From contig NZ_CP078138.1 of assembly GCF_019212185.1 (NCBI RefSeq), positions 2,524,501-2,588,500 on the forward strand: DNA of 64,000 nt. Reading direction: 5' to 3'. Source of the stretch: Pseudomonas fluorescens (GTDB taxonomy: Bacteria; Pseudomonadota; Gammaproteobacteria; Pseudomonadales; Pseudomonadaceae). Below, one piece after another: positions 9,267-18,180 of this stretch. The notes beneath the pieces are model-generated. The model saw nothing but the letters and a program-made list of their open reading frames with translations, searched no databases and had not been told where the DNA came from. Position 1 is the first letter of the stretch. Every line of letters starts with the position of its first letter. The translations under genes were made by a program, and so were the position numbers.

Positions 9267-9426
9267 GTCGCCAACCCCTTAGCCAATGCGTTGACCCGGA
9301 ACAAGCCGGGAGGGCGAAGCCATGTCTGTTTTTACTCAAGCGAACACTGCGTTTGCCGGGCGCGCTCGCCTTTTGTCTGCACGGTTCAACGCCGATAAAA
9401 CCATAAGAAATTCAGGAGCAGTTTCA

Positions 9427-10140
9427 ATGAAGATCATCCGACTCATAGCCCTGGCCGCACTCGGCTGCAGTGGTGCCGCTCAGGCGCAGGTGTCCAGCAC
9501 GGTGGCCCTGACCACTGAATACCAGGTGCGCGGCATCGGCTACTCCGGCAACGATCCGGCATTGAGCATGAGCCTGGACTGGGCCGGCGAGAATGGCGTG
9601 TTCGTCGGCGCCTGGGCGTCAAACACCGACAGCTTCGCCAGCGGCGATCCCTACGACGATGGCGCGAATATCGAGATCGACTTCTACGGTGGTTACAACG
9701 GCCAACTGGAAAACGGCTTGCGCTACGGCGTGATCGGCTACTACTACACCTTCCCGTCAACCAATTACAACATCAACTACCCGGAGATCGGCGTCAGCCT
9801 TGGCTACGGCAACTTCAATGCCTATGCCTATTACTCCAACGACATGATCAGCACCTCGCAGTCGTCGCAGTACCTGGCGGCCGACTACACCTTCAACTTG
9901 CCGTATCAAGTCGACCTGTCGTTGATGGCCGGGCACTCCTTTGGCGAGTACTTCCGCCAGACCGAACTGACCGGCGCCCATGAATACTCGAACTGGGAAG
10001 TCGCACTGAAACGCAGCTTTGGCCCGATCAATACCAAACTGAGTTGGGTCGATACGGACCTGTCGGGGCGTTACTACAACGATGGCGAGTACCTGCGCAA
10101 CGACGGCCGTCTGATCTTCACTGTTTCCCACACCTTTTGA
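9427..10140 (+). CDS. TorF-family putative porin
   Basis: The 237-residue protein has a clear signal peptide (MKIIRLIALAALGCSGAAQA, cleavage before QVSS) and a run of alternating, aromatic-rich beta strands ending in a C-terminal Phe (FTVSHTF), typical of outer-membrane barrels. The sequence matches the short TorF-like porin family (TTEYQVRGIGYSGNDPAL, GVFVGAWAS). AGGAGCAG precedes the ATG at 9427; the upstream part of the frame is not homologous. It probably provides outer-membrane entry for the substrate of the adjacent permease and hydantoinase genes. Confidence 0.82.
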   Translation: MKIIRLIALAALGCSGAAQAQVSSTVALTTEYQVRGIGYSGNDPALSMSLDWAGENGVFVGAWASNTDSFASGDPYDDGANIEIDFYGGYNGQLENGLRYGVIGYYYTFPSTNYNINYPEIGVSLGYGNFNAYAYYSNDMISTSQSSQYLAADYTFNLPYQVDLSLMAGHSFGEYFRQTELTGAHEYSNWEVALKRSFGPINTKLSWVDTDLSGRYYNDGEYLRNDGRLIFTVSHTF

Positions 10141-10196
10141 GACAACAGCCGGCGGCCCCGCGGCTGGCCGGCTTCTGCGTGATTGCCGGAGGACTT

Positions 10197-12248
10197 ATGA
10201 CAATCCGTGTGGCTACCGATATCGGTGGCACTTTTACTGACCTGGTTTACCTGGAAAACGGCGTGATCAACGCGGTGAAGGCCGACACCACACCGCCTAA
10301 CTTCGAACAGGGGCTGCTCAACGCCGTCGCCAAAAGTGGCGTCAGTTACGCCGATATCGAATTCTTCGCCCATGGCTCGACGGTGGTGATCAACACCCTG
10401 ACCGAACGCAAGGGCGTCAAGACCGCCTTGCTGACCACCCGAGGCTTTCGCGATGTGCTGGAAATTGCCCGGGGCAACACACCGGATATTTTTAACACCT
10501 ACTACCGCAAGCCACCGCCTTTCGTGCCGCGGCACCTGCGCGTGGAAATCAGCGAGCGCCTGAACTATCGCGGTGAAGTCGTCACCCCGCTGGACCTCGA
10601 GGGCCTGCCGGCAATCCTCGCCACCTTGCGCGAAGAGGGCGTCGAGGCGATCGCGATCTGCCTGCTGCATGCCTACTGCAACCCCGCGCATGAAGCGCAA
10701 TTGATGACCGCCGTCAGCGAGTTGTGGCCGCAGGTGGCGGTGATCGCGTCCCATCAGGTCAGCCGCGCACTGCGTGAATATGAGCGCACCAACACCACGG
10801 TGCTGTCGGCGTATGTGATGCCGGCCACCCGCGACTACCTGGACAACCTGTCGACGCATCTGACCGACAACGGTCTGCAATCGGCGCCCTTCATCATGAA
10901 GTCCAACGGTGGCATTTCCCCGGTCAAGGCCGCCAAGCAGGACCCCATCAGCCTGGTGGAGTCCGGCCCGGTGGGCGGCATCCTCGGGGCGCAGGCTTAC
11001 GGCCAGTTGATCGGCGAACAGCAGTTGTTGGCCCTGGACATCGGCGGCACCACCGCCAAGTGCTCGCTGATCCACGATGGCAAGGTCGAGATCAGCAACG
11101 ATTACGTGATCGAGAAAACCGCGATCAGTGCCGGTTACCCGATCATGACCCCGGTGGTGGACATCGTTGAAATCGGCAATGGCGGCGGCAGCCTGGCCTG
11201 GGTCGATGCCGCCGGCAGCCTGCGGGTCGGCCCGCAAAGTGCCGGCTCCACGCCAGGGCCGGTGGCCTATGGTCGCGGCGGCCTGGCGCCGACCACCACC
11301 GACGCCAACCTCTACACCGGGCGGATAAATCCCGATGACTTCGCCGGTGGCGAAATCCAGCCGGACATCGACGGCGTGCATGCAGCCTTCGCTCGGCTCG
11401 GGGAGCAAATCGGCGTCTCGGCCAAGCTGCTGGCCCATGGCGTATTGCAGATTGCCAACGCCAACATGGTCAACGCGTTGAAGCTGATTTCGGTCAACCG
11501 TGGCCACGATCCACGGGATTTCGCGCTGATGGCCTTCGGCGGCGGCGGAGCCTTGCATGCCACCGCCCTGGCAGCCGAGCTGGGGATCCCGAAAGTCATC
11601 ATTCCGCCCTTCGCCGGGGTGTTTTCGGCCTGGGGGATGCTGATGCTCGATTCGCGACGCGATTACATCCAGACCCACCTGCAACGTCTCGATGAGCAGG
11701 GGCTGCCCAGTTTGATCGGGGCTTTTACCGCACTGCAGGCGACGGCCGAAACGCAGTTTGCCGACGACGGCATGACACGCGACAAGCTGCGCTTCGAATG
11801 GCACATCGACGCCCGCTACAACGGTCAGGAACACACGGTCAAAGTCGTCCTCGATGAGCTGCAACTGGCGTCAATCATCGAGCGCTTCCACGCACAGCAT
11901 GAACAGGCCTACACCTTCCGCCTGGAACTGCCGATCGAGGTGGTCAACCTGCACCTGGTGGCTTTCGGCGAAGTCCCGAAATCACCCATGGCGCCGATCG
12001 GCGTGAGCACCGGAGCCTCAGCCGAAACCGCGTTAAGTGGCCGGCGCTGGGTCGAGTTCGAGCCCGAGCAAGCGGTGCAGACCGCGCTTTATCAACGCTC
12101 GGCGCTGCTCAGCGGGATGCGCATCGAAGGCCCGGCGATCATCGAAGAGGCGACCACCACCACCGTCGTCCGTCCGAGCGATCGCCTTGAAGTCGACCCC
12201 TACGGCGGTCTTCACATCCATATCAACGTGCAGGAGGTGTCGGCATGA
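10197..12248 (+). CDS. hyuA: hydantoinase/oxoprolinase subunit A
   Basis: The 683-residue protein is HyuA of the ATP-dependent hydantoinase/5-oxoprolinase/acetone carboxylase superfamily. It has the N-terminal phosphate-binding motif VATDIGGTFTDLVY, the second ASKHA-type motif LALDIGGTTAKCSLI (about residue 279), and a glycine-rich MAFGGGGALHA. The enzyme opens cyclic amides such as hydantoins, N-methylhydantoin or 5-oxoproline at the cost of ATP, together with HyuB. GGAGG precedes ATG 10197. The stop overlaps the hyuB start by 4 bases. The substrate is undetermined. Confidence 0.9.
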   Translation: MTIRVATDIGGTFTDLVYLENGVINAVKADTTPPNFEQGLLNAVAKSGVSYADIEFFAHGSTVVINTLTERKGVKTALLTTRGFRDVLEIARGNTPDIFNTYYRKPPPFVPRHLRVEISERLNYRGEVVTPLDLEGLPAILATLREEGVEAIAICLLHAYCNPAHEAQLMTAVSELWPQVAVIASHQVSRALREYERTNTTVLSAYVMPATRDYLDNLSTHLTDNGLQSAPFIMKSNGGISPVKAAKQDPISLVESGPVGGILGAQAYGQLIGEQQLLALDIGGTTAKCSLIHDGKVEISNDYVIEKTAISAGYPIMTPVVDIVEIGNGGGSLAWVDAAGSLRVGPQSAGSTPGPVAYGRGGLAPTTTDANLYTGRINPDDFAGGEIQPDIDGVHAAFARLGEQIGVSAKLLAHGVLQIANANMVNALKLISVNRGHDPRDFALMAFGGGGALHATALAAELGIPKVIIPPFAGVFSAWGMLMLDSRRDYIQTHLQRLDEQGLPSLIGAFTALQATAETQFADDGMTRDKLRFEWHIDARYNGQEHTVKVVLDELQLASIIERFHAQHEQAYTFRLELPIEVVNLHLVAFGEVPKSPMAPIGVSTGASAETALSGRRWVEFEPEQAVQTALYQRSALLSGMRIEGPAIIEEATTTTVVRPSDRLEVDPYGGLHIHINVQEVSA

Positions 12249-13945
12249 GCAACGCCAATCCATTTACCCGCGAAATCATCAAGAACGCCCTGGTGGCGAT
12301 TGGCGAAGAGATGTTCATTGCCCTCAAACGCACCAGCATGAGCCCGATCATCTACGAGGCGCTGGACTATGGCATTGGCCTCACTGATGCGCGAGGCCAG
12401 TTGATCTCCCAGGGCAACGGCATTCCGGGGTTTATCGGCACGCTGGATGGCGCGGTGCGCAGCGTGATGGAGAAATTTGCTCTGGAAGATATTCTCCCGG
12501 GCGACATGTTCATCACCAACGACCCTTACGGCGGCGGTGGCACCCACCTTTCGGACGTGTCGATGATCATGCCGGTGTTCCATCAGGAACGGCTGATCGC
12601 CTGGACGGCGAACAAGGCGCACTGGACCGAGGTCGGCGGCAAGGACCCGGGCAGCTTCAGCTCCGACGCCTCGGAGATTTACCAGGAAGGCTTGCAGTTT
12701 CCCACCGTGCGCATCTACGACAGGGGCCGGATCAACCAGGCCGTGGTCGACATCATTGCCGCCAACGTGCGCCTGCCGGAAATGACCCTGGGCGACCTGC
12801 ATGCCTGCGCCGCAGCGTTGCGCGTGGGCGAACGGCGGTTGCTGTCGATCGTCGCCAAGTATGGCGAGGAGACCACCCTGGACGCCATCGAACGCCTGCT
12901 CGAGCACGGCGAGGCGATGACCCTGGCGGCCTTTGCCGACCTGCCCAAAGGGGTGTTCCATGCCGAGGACGTGATCGATGAAGATGGCCTGGGCAACGGT
13001 CCGTTCACTGTCAAAGTCAGGGTCGAAATCAGCGAGGGCCGCTTCGTCGCCGACTTCACCGGCTCAAGCCTGCAAGCCCAGGGGCCGATCAACAACACCC
13101 TGTGCGGCCTGCAGTCGGCAGTGCGCGAAGTGTTCATGGGCGTCGTGCGCCCAGGCATCGCCGCCAACGCCGGCTGCTTCCGCCCCATCGAAGTCATCTG
13201 CCCACCCGGCACCATCTGCACCGCCCAGCGTCCTGCACCGGTGTCGGCCTACTTCGAGTCAATGGTCGCAGCCGCCGACGTGATTCGTCGGGCACTGGCG
13301 CAGGTCTTGCCGGACCGCCTGATCGCCGGACAACTGGGTTCCGTGTGCTCCATGGTCCTCAACGGCCGTCACTCCGAGACCAACGATGAATACCTGCTGG
13401 TGCAGCCCTTGGTCGGCGGCTGGGGCGCCGGGCACGACAAGGACGGCGAGAGCGGCCAGTTCTGCGTGGGTAACGGCGAGACCAGCAACATTCCCGTCGA
13501 GTTGACCGAGCGTTGTTATGAAGTGCTGGTGGAGCGCTATGGCTTTCATCAGGAAGACGGCGGTGCGGGCCGTCACCGGGGTGGCCGAGGCGTCACGCTC
13601 GACTACCGGATCCTGTCGCCCAGGGCCTGGGTGTCGACCTTCTTCGGCCGGGGTATTACGCCGCCGTGGGGCATCGACGCCGGGCATGAGGGCTCGTGTA
13701 ACTATGCCGAGGTTATCCGCGCAAAAGGGTCGACCGAACGCTTTAGCCGCGCTAATCGGGTGGCGTTGGAAAGGGGTGATTTGCTGCGGCTGGTGACGGC
13801 CAATGGCGGCGGCTGGGGGCCGGCGAAAGAGCGGAGTGTGGCGGCGGTTTTGGAGGATGTGAAGAACGGGTATATCTCGGGGGAGCAGGCGCGGCGGGAT
13901 TATTCGGTACAGATGTCTGCAGGGGAGGGTAGCGCCGGGGTTTGA
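12245..13945 (+). CDS. hyuB: hydantoinase/oxoprolinase subunit B
   Basis: The 566-residue protein is the HyuB partner; it starts inside the hyuA stop (ATGA), indicating translational coupling. Family landmarks are the N-terminal ALKRTSMSPIIYEALDYG, the segment FITNDPYGGGGTHLSDV (near 93-109), and the C-terminal GAGRHRGGRGV. It forms the complex with HyuA that hydrolyses cyclic amides such as hydantoins or 5-oxoproline. The nearby permease and porin fit uptake of such compounds. Local base composition becomes G-rich and purine-biased near the 3' end, but the frame is intact. Confidence 0.9.
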   Translation: MSNANPFTREIIKNALVAIGEEMFIALKRTSMSPIIYEALDYGIGLTDARGQLISQGNGIPGFIGTLDGAVRSVMEKFALEDILPGDMFITNDPYGGGGTHLSDVSMIMPVFHQERLIAWTANKAHWTEVGGKDPGSFSSDASEIYQEGLQFPTVRIYDRGRINQAVVDIIAANVRLPEMTLGDLHACAAALRVGERRLLSIVAKYGEETTLDAIERLLEHGEAMTLAAFADLPKGVFHAEDVIDEDGLGNGPFTVKVRVEISEGRFVADFTGSSLQAQGPINNTLCGLQSAVREVFMGVVRPGIAANAGCFRPIEVICPPGTICTAQRPAPVSAYFESMVAAADVIRRALAQVLPDRLIAGQLGSVCSMVLNGRHSETNDEYLLVQPLVGGWGAGHDKDGESGQFCVGNGETSNIPVELTERCYEVLVERYGFHQEDGGAGRHRGGRGVTLDYRILSPRAWVSTFFGRGITPPWGIDAGHEGSCNYAEVIRAKGSTERFSRANRVALERGDLLRLVTANGGGWGPAKERSVAAVLEDVKNGYISGEQARRDYSVQMSAGEGSAGV

Positions 13946-13964
13946 TTGTCAAGGGCGGGATACA

Positions 13965-14000
13965 CCGAACGCGACAGGAAAATTTATCCATTGCGTTCGG
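13965..14000. repeat. inverted repeat downstream of hyuB
   Basis: CCGAACGC and GCGTTCGG form a perfect 8-bp stem with a 20-base loop just after hyuB, before the scar region. It could be a terminator or a border remnant; no T-tract is evident. Confidence 0.35.
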
Positions 14001-14039
14001 CATCGGTGTCACCCCACGGCTCGTGGACAGACTATCGAA

Positions 14040-14225
14040 TCAAAGCGACGCGTCCGCTTGATAGGCGGGATAGTCGGTGTAGCCACGGGTGACGGCGCCG
14101 TTGACGCCATAGAACGATCGTGCGATCGCCCTCAGCCAACGGCCAGTCGTGCCGCATGCGTTCGACCAGGTCCGGGTTGGCGATGAAGGGGCGACCGAAG
14201 GCAATCAGGTCCCGATTGCCGCCGA
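14040..14225 (-). pseudogene. 3' fragment of an old-yellow-enzyme (NemA-like) gene, frameshifted
   Basis: On the minus strand the bases encode DLIAFGRPFIANPDLVERM and WPLAEGDR in one frame, then YGVNGAVTRGYTDYPAYQ in another, ending at a TGA (14040-14042). Together these are the C-terminus of an alkene/xenobiotic reductase of the old yellow enzyme family, interrupted by a frameshift near 14110. The rest of the gene is absent upstream, where the DUF3396 remnant begins. It is a dead fragment and marks a deletion or insertion border. Confidence 0.8.
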
Positions 14226-14991
14226 CAAGGCGTCTAGCGTGTCCAGCAGGAAGCGCTGACGGTTGGCCTGGGAGTTGTTGGATTTGTCGTCAGAGTTTCG
14301 GTTGAGGAATGCATCAAACATCTGCTTGCTGGCATCTAACCGCTGTTGTTCCTCCATCGATACACGGCGGAAGAATGGTGAAGGCTTGGGCTTCGGGCTG
14401 TCTTTGGGGAGGTCGAAGCGGCGCATCCATTGGTTGCTGGTACGCTCGTTGAGCCGTATTTCACCGGCAATCGAGCCGTAATGCAGTGAGCCGATATTGT
14501 TGACGCGCAATGGTTTGAGTACTTCATTGACCATCACATACAACTCCGGACGTGGATCGATAGTGGCTTTGCCTAAAGCTGGCCAGTTTCCGGCACGAAA
14601 AATCGTGCCCCACTCGTAAGGCAGGACGCCTATGCGTACGTCATCAAGTTGGGTAAGTAGATCCTCGGTTGTGCCTAACTTGCTGACCCAGTGGTGAGCC
14701 AGGTAGGTGTACCAGTTGAGGTTGGTGTAGCCGGTGCGCCATTTTTTATTGCCGCTAGGTGAGCATAGGTCTACACCTCGGTATTCTTGTATGAGTTCGT
14801 ACTCAATGTGCTGGTAATTTTCCCATTCGTAGCTGTGCTGAATACCTAGCCCCGCAGCACCGTGCAGTGGACGTAAAATATTGCACAGTGAAAAAATCAA
14901 GGTTTCAAAATTTTGTTTTCCCGCGCCTTTCAGTTCATTAATTGGAAGGTAAAGTCTTACGATTGTAATTGATTGGTGAACTTGCTCGCTG
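14205..14991 (-). pseudogene. 5'-truncated DUF3396 (type VI immunity family) gene
   Basis: About 262 codons remain, from the IS border to a stop that falls in old-yellow-enzyme debris. The segments AAGLGIQHSYEWENYQ, TGYTNLNWYTYLAHHWVSKLG and ELYVMVNEVLKPLRV fit the DUF3396/type VI immunity family, which neutralises secreted toxins. The family usually has roughly 110 more residues at the N-terminus; these are missing. The tail (rich in K, N, S, Q) and lower GC differ from the neighbours, suggesting transfer. Removing the IS and one target copy would restore the frame only as far as a GTG at 16390, so the N-terminus was lost before the IS arrived. Confidence 0.72.
14984..14991. repeat. left 8-bp target duplication of the IS
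   Basis: GCTCGCTG immediately precedes the left IS end and is repeated at 16366-16373. Eight to nine bases is the usual duplication size for IS256-family elements. Confidence 0.88.
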
Positions 14992-16365
14992 GGGGGTGTC
15001 AGAAATTTTGTGTTCGGGCATAACATGAGTAAGAGGTGCATGTATGCCAACCAAAAAGAAATCTGAGCGCCAACCGGTGCGGGAGCTGCCGAAGCTTCCA
15101 AAGGAACTGCTGGATCAACTCCCTCAAACACTGATGACCGCTGAGGCGATCGAAGAGGCTTCTGCGGCCTTCAAGAAAGCGCTGATTGAACGCGCCCTAA
15201 ATGCCGAGCTTGGCCACCATTTGGGTTATCCATCGGGCGCGCAGCGCCCGGAGGACGAAACCAACCAGCGCAACGGCAAGAGCGGCAAGACGGTGCTCAC
15301 CGGCGATGGCCCGATACGCCTGGATATTCCGCGCGACCGCAACGGCAGTTTCTCGCCGATTCTGATCCCCAAGCATGAGCGCCGTTATACCGGTTTCGAT
15401 GACAAGATCATCGCCATGTACGCCCGTGGAATGACGGTCAGAGAGATTCGTGCGTTTCTTTCTGAGCAGTACAGCACGGACGTCTCGCCCGATTTCATCA
15501 GCTCTGTGACCGACGAGGTCATGGAAGAGATTGGCGCGTGGCAACAGCGCCCGCTGGAGCCGATGTACCCGGTCATTTTCTTTGATGCGCTACGGGTGAA
15601 GATCCGCGAAGAAGGCTTGGTACGCAACAAGGCCATTTACCTGGCGTTGGGTGTTTTACCCGACGGGACGCGCGATATCCTGGGCATCTGGATCGAGAAC
15701 ACCGAGGGTGCGAAGTTCTGGATGAAGGTGTTCAACGACCTCAAAACGCGAGGCGTCGAGGACGTGCTGATTGCCGTGACCGATGGCCTCAAGGGCATGC
15801 CAGAGGCCCTCAGCGCAGTGTTTCCAGAAACAACACTGCAGACATGCATTGTGCATCTGATTCGCAACAGCCTGGACTACGCGGCTTGGGACAAGCGTCG
15901 AGCACTGGCCAAGGCGCTGAAGCCGATTTATCAGGCCATCAACGCAGAAGCGGCTGAGCAGGCCTTGGATGAGTTTGAAAACGGGCCTTGGGGCAAACAG
16001 TATCCAACGGTCGTGGCCGCCTGGAGACGCGCTTGGGATCGAGTGATTCCATTCTTTGTTTTCCCGCCCGCCATCCGGAAGGTGATCTATACCACCAACG
16101 CGATTGAGAGCATCAATGCTCAGCTACGTAAGATCATAAAGACCCGTGGCCACTTCCCGAACGACGATGCAGCGACCAAACTGATCTGGTTGGGGCTACG
16201 AAACATCACGGCAAACTGGGGTTCAGCGGCCCATGACTGGAAAAGTGCGATGAATCAATTTGCGATTCTGTACGGAGATCGGTTCATCAGGCCGACCTGG
16301 TGAAAATCAGGGCCTGCCTGACGGCAGGCCATTACCGGCCCGCACACAAAAAAACTGACAGTCCC
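14992..16365 (+). mobile_element. complete IS256-family insertion sequence
   Basis: The 1374-bp element has 28-bp imperfect terminal inverted repeats (14992-15019 and 16338-16365, 22 of 28 matching, with the shared core TGTCAG...TTTTGTGT.CGGGC) and one transposase gene. An exact 8-bp target duplication, GCTCGCTG, flanks it. Both ends and the gene are intact, so it is probably recent and could still be mobile. It lies between the 3' end of the ECF sigma gene and a truncated immunity gene. Confidence 0.93.
15044..16303 (+). CDS. IS256-family (mutator-type) transposase
   Basis: The 419-residue protein is a full-length mutator-type transposase. The DDE triad is visible in FFDALRVKI (Asp), AVTDGLKGMPEA (Asp) and TTNAIESINAQLRK (Glu). 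The family motif with a C-rich helix, LQTCIVHLIRNSLDYA, is present. AAGAGGTG precedes ATG 15044. It cuts the inverted repeats at 14992-15019 and 16338-16365 and inserts the element elsewhere. No frameshift or stop is seen. Confidence 0.96.
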   Translation: MPTKKKSERQPVRELPKLPKELLDQLPQTLMTAEAIEEASAAFKKALIERALNAELGHHLGYPSGAQRPEDETNQRNGKSGKTVLTGDGPIRLDIPRDRNGSFSPILIPKHERRYTGFDDKIIAMYARGMTVREIRAFLSEQYSTDVSPDFISSVTDEVMEEIGAWQQRPLEPMYPVIFFDALRVKIREEGLVRNKAIYLALGVLPDGTRDILGIWIENTEGAKFWMKVFNDLKTRGVEDVLIAVTDGLKGMPEALSAVFPETTLQTCIVHLIRNSLDYAAWDKRRALAKALKPIYQAINAEAAEQALDEFENGPWGKQYPTVVAAWRRAWDRVIPFFVFPPAIRKVIYTTNAIESINAQLRKIIKTRGHFPNDDAATKLIWLGLRNITANWGSAAHDWKSAMNQFAILYGDRFIRPTW

Positions 16366-16373
16366 GCTCGCTG
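16366..16373. repeat. right 8-bp target duplication of the IS
   Basis: GCTCGCTG directly follows the right inverted repeat and matches 14984-14991 exactly. Confidence 0.88.
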
Positions 16374-16394
16374 ATCTCAACCAACCCCACCCCC

Positions 16395-16913
16395 TCAAAG
16401 CACCCGCCGCCGACAATGCAAAACCGCCTCACTGATCATCCCATGCACCAACGCCGGCGAAACGCCCAAAATCCGCGCAATCTCATTCTGCTTCATCCCA
16501 TGAATCCGGCACATTTCAAACGCATACCGCGTACGCTCCGGCAGATCCGACAGCGCGCCGCAAACCCTCTCCAGCACCTGCTGATCCGACACCAACGCTT
16601 CCGGCGTTTCCGCCTGGGGGCCGGACACTTCGCTGCTGTCGTCGTCGTGGGCGATCAGGCGTTCTTCGAATTGGCGGCGGCGGTAGTGGTCGATCGACAG
16701 GTTGCGCACGATGCGGGTGAGGTAGGAGGCTTGGGAGCGGATTGGGCCGCTGGCGTCGGCTTCGCCCATTTTCAGGAAGGCTTCGTGGACGATGTCTTCG
16801 GCGTGGCTGCGGCAGCCGGTGATGCGCGCGGCGAGTGCAATCAGGCGTAGGCGCCGCTCGAAGAACACTTCCAGCAATTGGGAGCCGCTCCCCGCCGTAC
16901 TGGGCTTTTGCAT
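16395..16913 (-). CDS. FecI-type extracytoplasmic-function sigma factor
   Basis: The 172-residue protein has sigma region 2 (RLIALAARITGCRSHAEDIVHEAFLKM and YLTRIVRNLSIDHYRRR) and region 4 (LSDLPERTRYAFEMCRIHGMKQNEIARILGVSPALVHGMI), the FecI-like layout. It directs RNA polymerase to iron-uptake genes when a siderophore receptor signals through the FecR protein. Unusually it is divergent from fecR (17118) rather than upstream in the same operon. A Fur-like palindrome lies in the 204-bp gap. The IS element begins 30 bp past its stop. Confidence 0.92.
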   Translation of the reverse strand: MQKPSTAGSGSQLLEVFFERRLRLIALAARITGCRSHAEDIVHEAFLKMGEADASGPIRSQASYLTRIVRNLSIDHYRRRQFEERLIAHDDDSSEVSGPQAETPEALVSDQQVLERVCGALSDLPERTRYAFEMCRIHGMKQNEIARILGVSPALVHGMISEAVLHCRRRVL

Positions 16914-16959
16914 GGTGCACCTGGGTTGTTTTTATGAATCAGCCAGCGAGGGGTGGGAA

Positions 16960-16985
16960 TTTATTCTTATTAAGAATTATTTGCA
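16960..16985. promoter_or_regulatory. Fur-box candidate before the sigma factor
   Basis: The palindrome ATTCTTA-T-TAAGAAT (16963-16977) lies inside an AT-rich stretch that continues into AATTATTTGCAATC. It resembles degenerate Fur boxes in front of Pseudomonas fecI-type genes, about 50 bp upstream of the sigma ATG. Repression by Fe2+-Fur is inferred. Confidence 0.55.
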
Positions 16986-17117
16986 ATCAGTCCTCCGGGC
17001 AGATCAGCCTAAATGCCATCATTCAACGCTTAAGGCGCTCACAGCCTGGTGTTGGAACTGGACTCAAACCGCCGGACATGGAGTAAGCTTGGCGAAATTT
17101 TCTGTCTACCCGCCAAG

Positions 17118-18083
17118 ATGACCCATCCTTCCAGCCCGCAGAAATCCACTGATGAAATCGCCGCCGACTGGTGTGTGCGCCTGCATTTTGGCGAGAGCAC
17201 GGCGGCCGATCGTGCCGAGTTTCGGCGTTGGCATGACGCGGATCCGTCCCATGCGGCGGAGTACGCGAACATGTGCCGGATCTGGCAGGTCAGCGAGCAA
17301 CTGCCCGCCACATTCGAGGTCGAACGCTCGGAGCGCTCGCGTTGGCGCGGGCCTTTGCCGTTGCTGGCGCGCGCGGCGGTGCTGGTGGCTGCAGTGGGTG
17401 CCATTTGGGGGGCAGGGTGGTCGGCGGGCGTGCTGCCAGGCAGTGTTCGCTACTACATGGCGCAGGAAGTCCGGCGCTCGGTGCAGTTGCCGGATCACAG
17501 CCAGGTGCAACTCAATCAGCGCACGGGTCTGGTCTATCTCGGTTTTCGCGATCAGCGCCAGGTACTGCTGCGCGATGGCGAGGCGTTTTTCGATGTGCAG
17601 CGCGACTTTGACAAGCCGTTTGTGATTCGCGCCGATAACGCCGATGTCAGGGTTACCGGGACTCACTTCAACGTCTGGACCGGGCCGGAGCAAACCACGG
17701 TGACCGTCACCGAAGGTTCGGTACTGGCTTCGCGCAGTGAAGGCAGCAGCGACAATAATCAGGGGGCCGTGCTCACCGCCGGCATGCAAGCGGCGTTCAG
17801 CCCGGAGCAAATGGTCCAGCTAGCGCGCATTGATCCGTCCCGGGCCGCGGCCTGGCGCGAGGGCAAGCTGATGCTCGATGACGTCAGCGTGCGCGACGCA
17901 CTGCCGCTGATCAATCGCTACCTCGACGTGCCGTTGCAGCTGGCGACCAGCGATGTCGGCGACCTGCGCTTCGGCGGCACCTATGACACCGCCGAGCTGG
18001 CGCAATTGGTCAGCGCGCTGCCGAAAATCCTCCCGGTCAACGTGCGCCACACGGATCAAGCGACGCTGCTGTTGCGCCGCTGA
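17118..18083 (+). CDS. fecR: FecR-family anti-sigma/transmembrane signal protein
   Basis: The 321-residue protein has the cytoplasmic DUF4880-type domain (DEIAADWCVRLHFGESTAADRAEFRRWHDADPSHAAEYA), one transmembrane helix near residues 84-104, and the periplasmic FecR domain (RSVQLPDHSQVQLNQRTGL, LLRDGEAFFDVQRD..., VTGTHFNVW). It relays the state of the TonB receptor to the ECF sigma factor. ATG 17118 is chosen over an upstream GTG at 17049 because family homology starts there, though no strong ribosome site is visible. It precedes the receptor gene on the same strand. Confidence 0.9.
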   Translation: MTHPSSPQKSTDEIAADWCVRLHFGESTAADRAEFRRWHDADPSHAAEYANMCRIWQVSEQLPATFEVERSERSRWRGPLPLLARAAVLVAAVGAIWGAGWSAGVLPGSVRYYMAQEVRRSVQLPDHSQVQLNQRTGLVYLGFRDQRQVLLRDGEAFFDVQRDFDKPFVIRADNADVRVTGTHFNVWTGPEQTTVTVTEGSVLASRSEGSSDNNQGAVLTAGMQAAFSPEQMVQLARIDPSRAAAWREGKLMLDDVSVRDALPLINRYLDVPLQLATSDVGDLRFGGTYDTAELAQLVSALPKILPVNVRHTDQATLLLRR

Positions 18084-18180
18084 AACCGGTCCTGTGAATT
18101 TCTTTTCAGTGATTTGCTGAACAAATCACCCGCTCATTCGTCGATCCGGCATGCCCTTAAATCACGCCACCGGAAGCACT

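Noticed and set aside
13930..13945. TTGATTGTCAA after hyuB as an FNR site
   Set aside because: Spacing between half-sites is one base instead of four.
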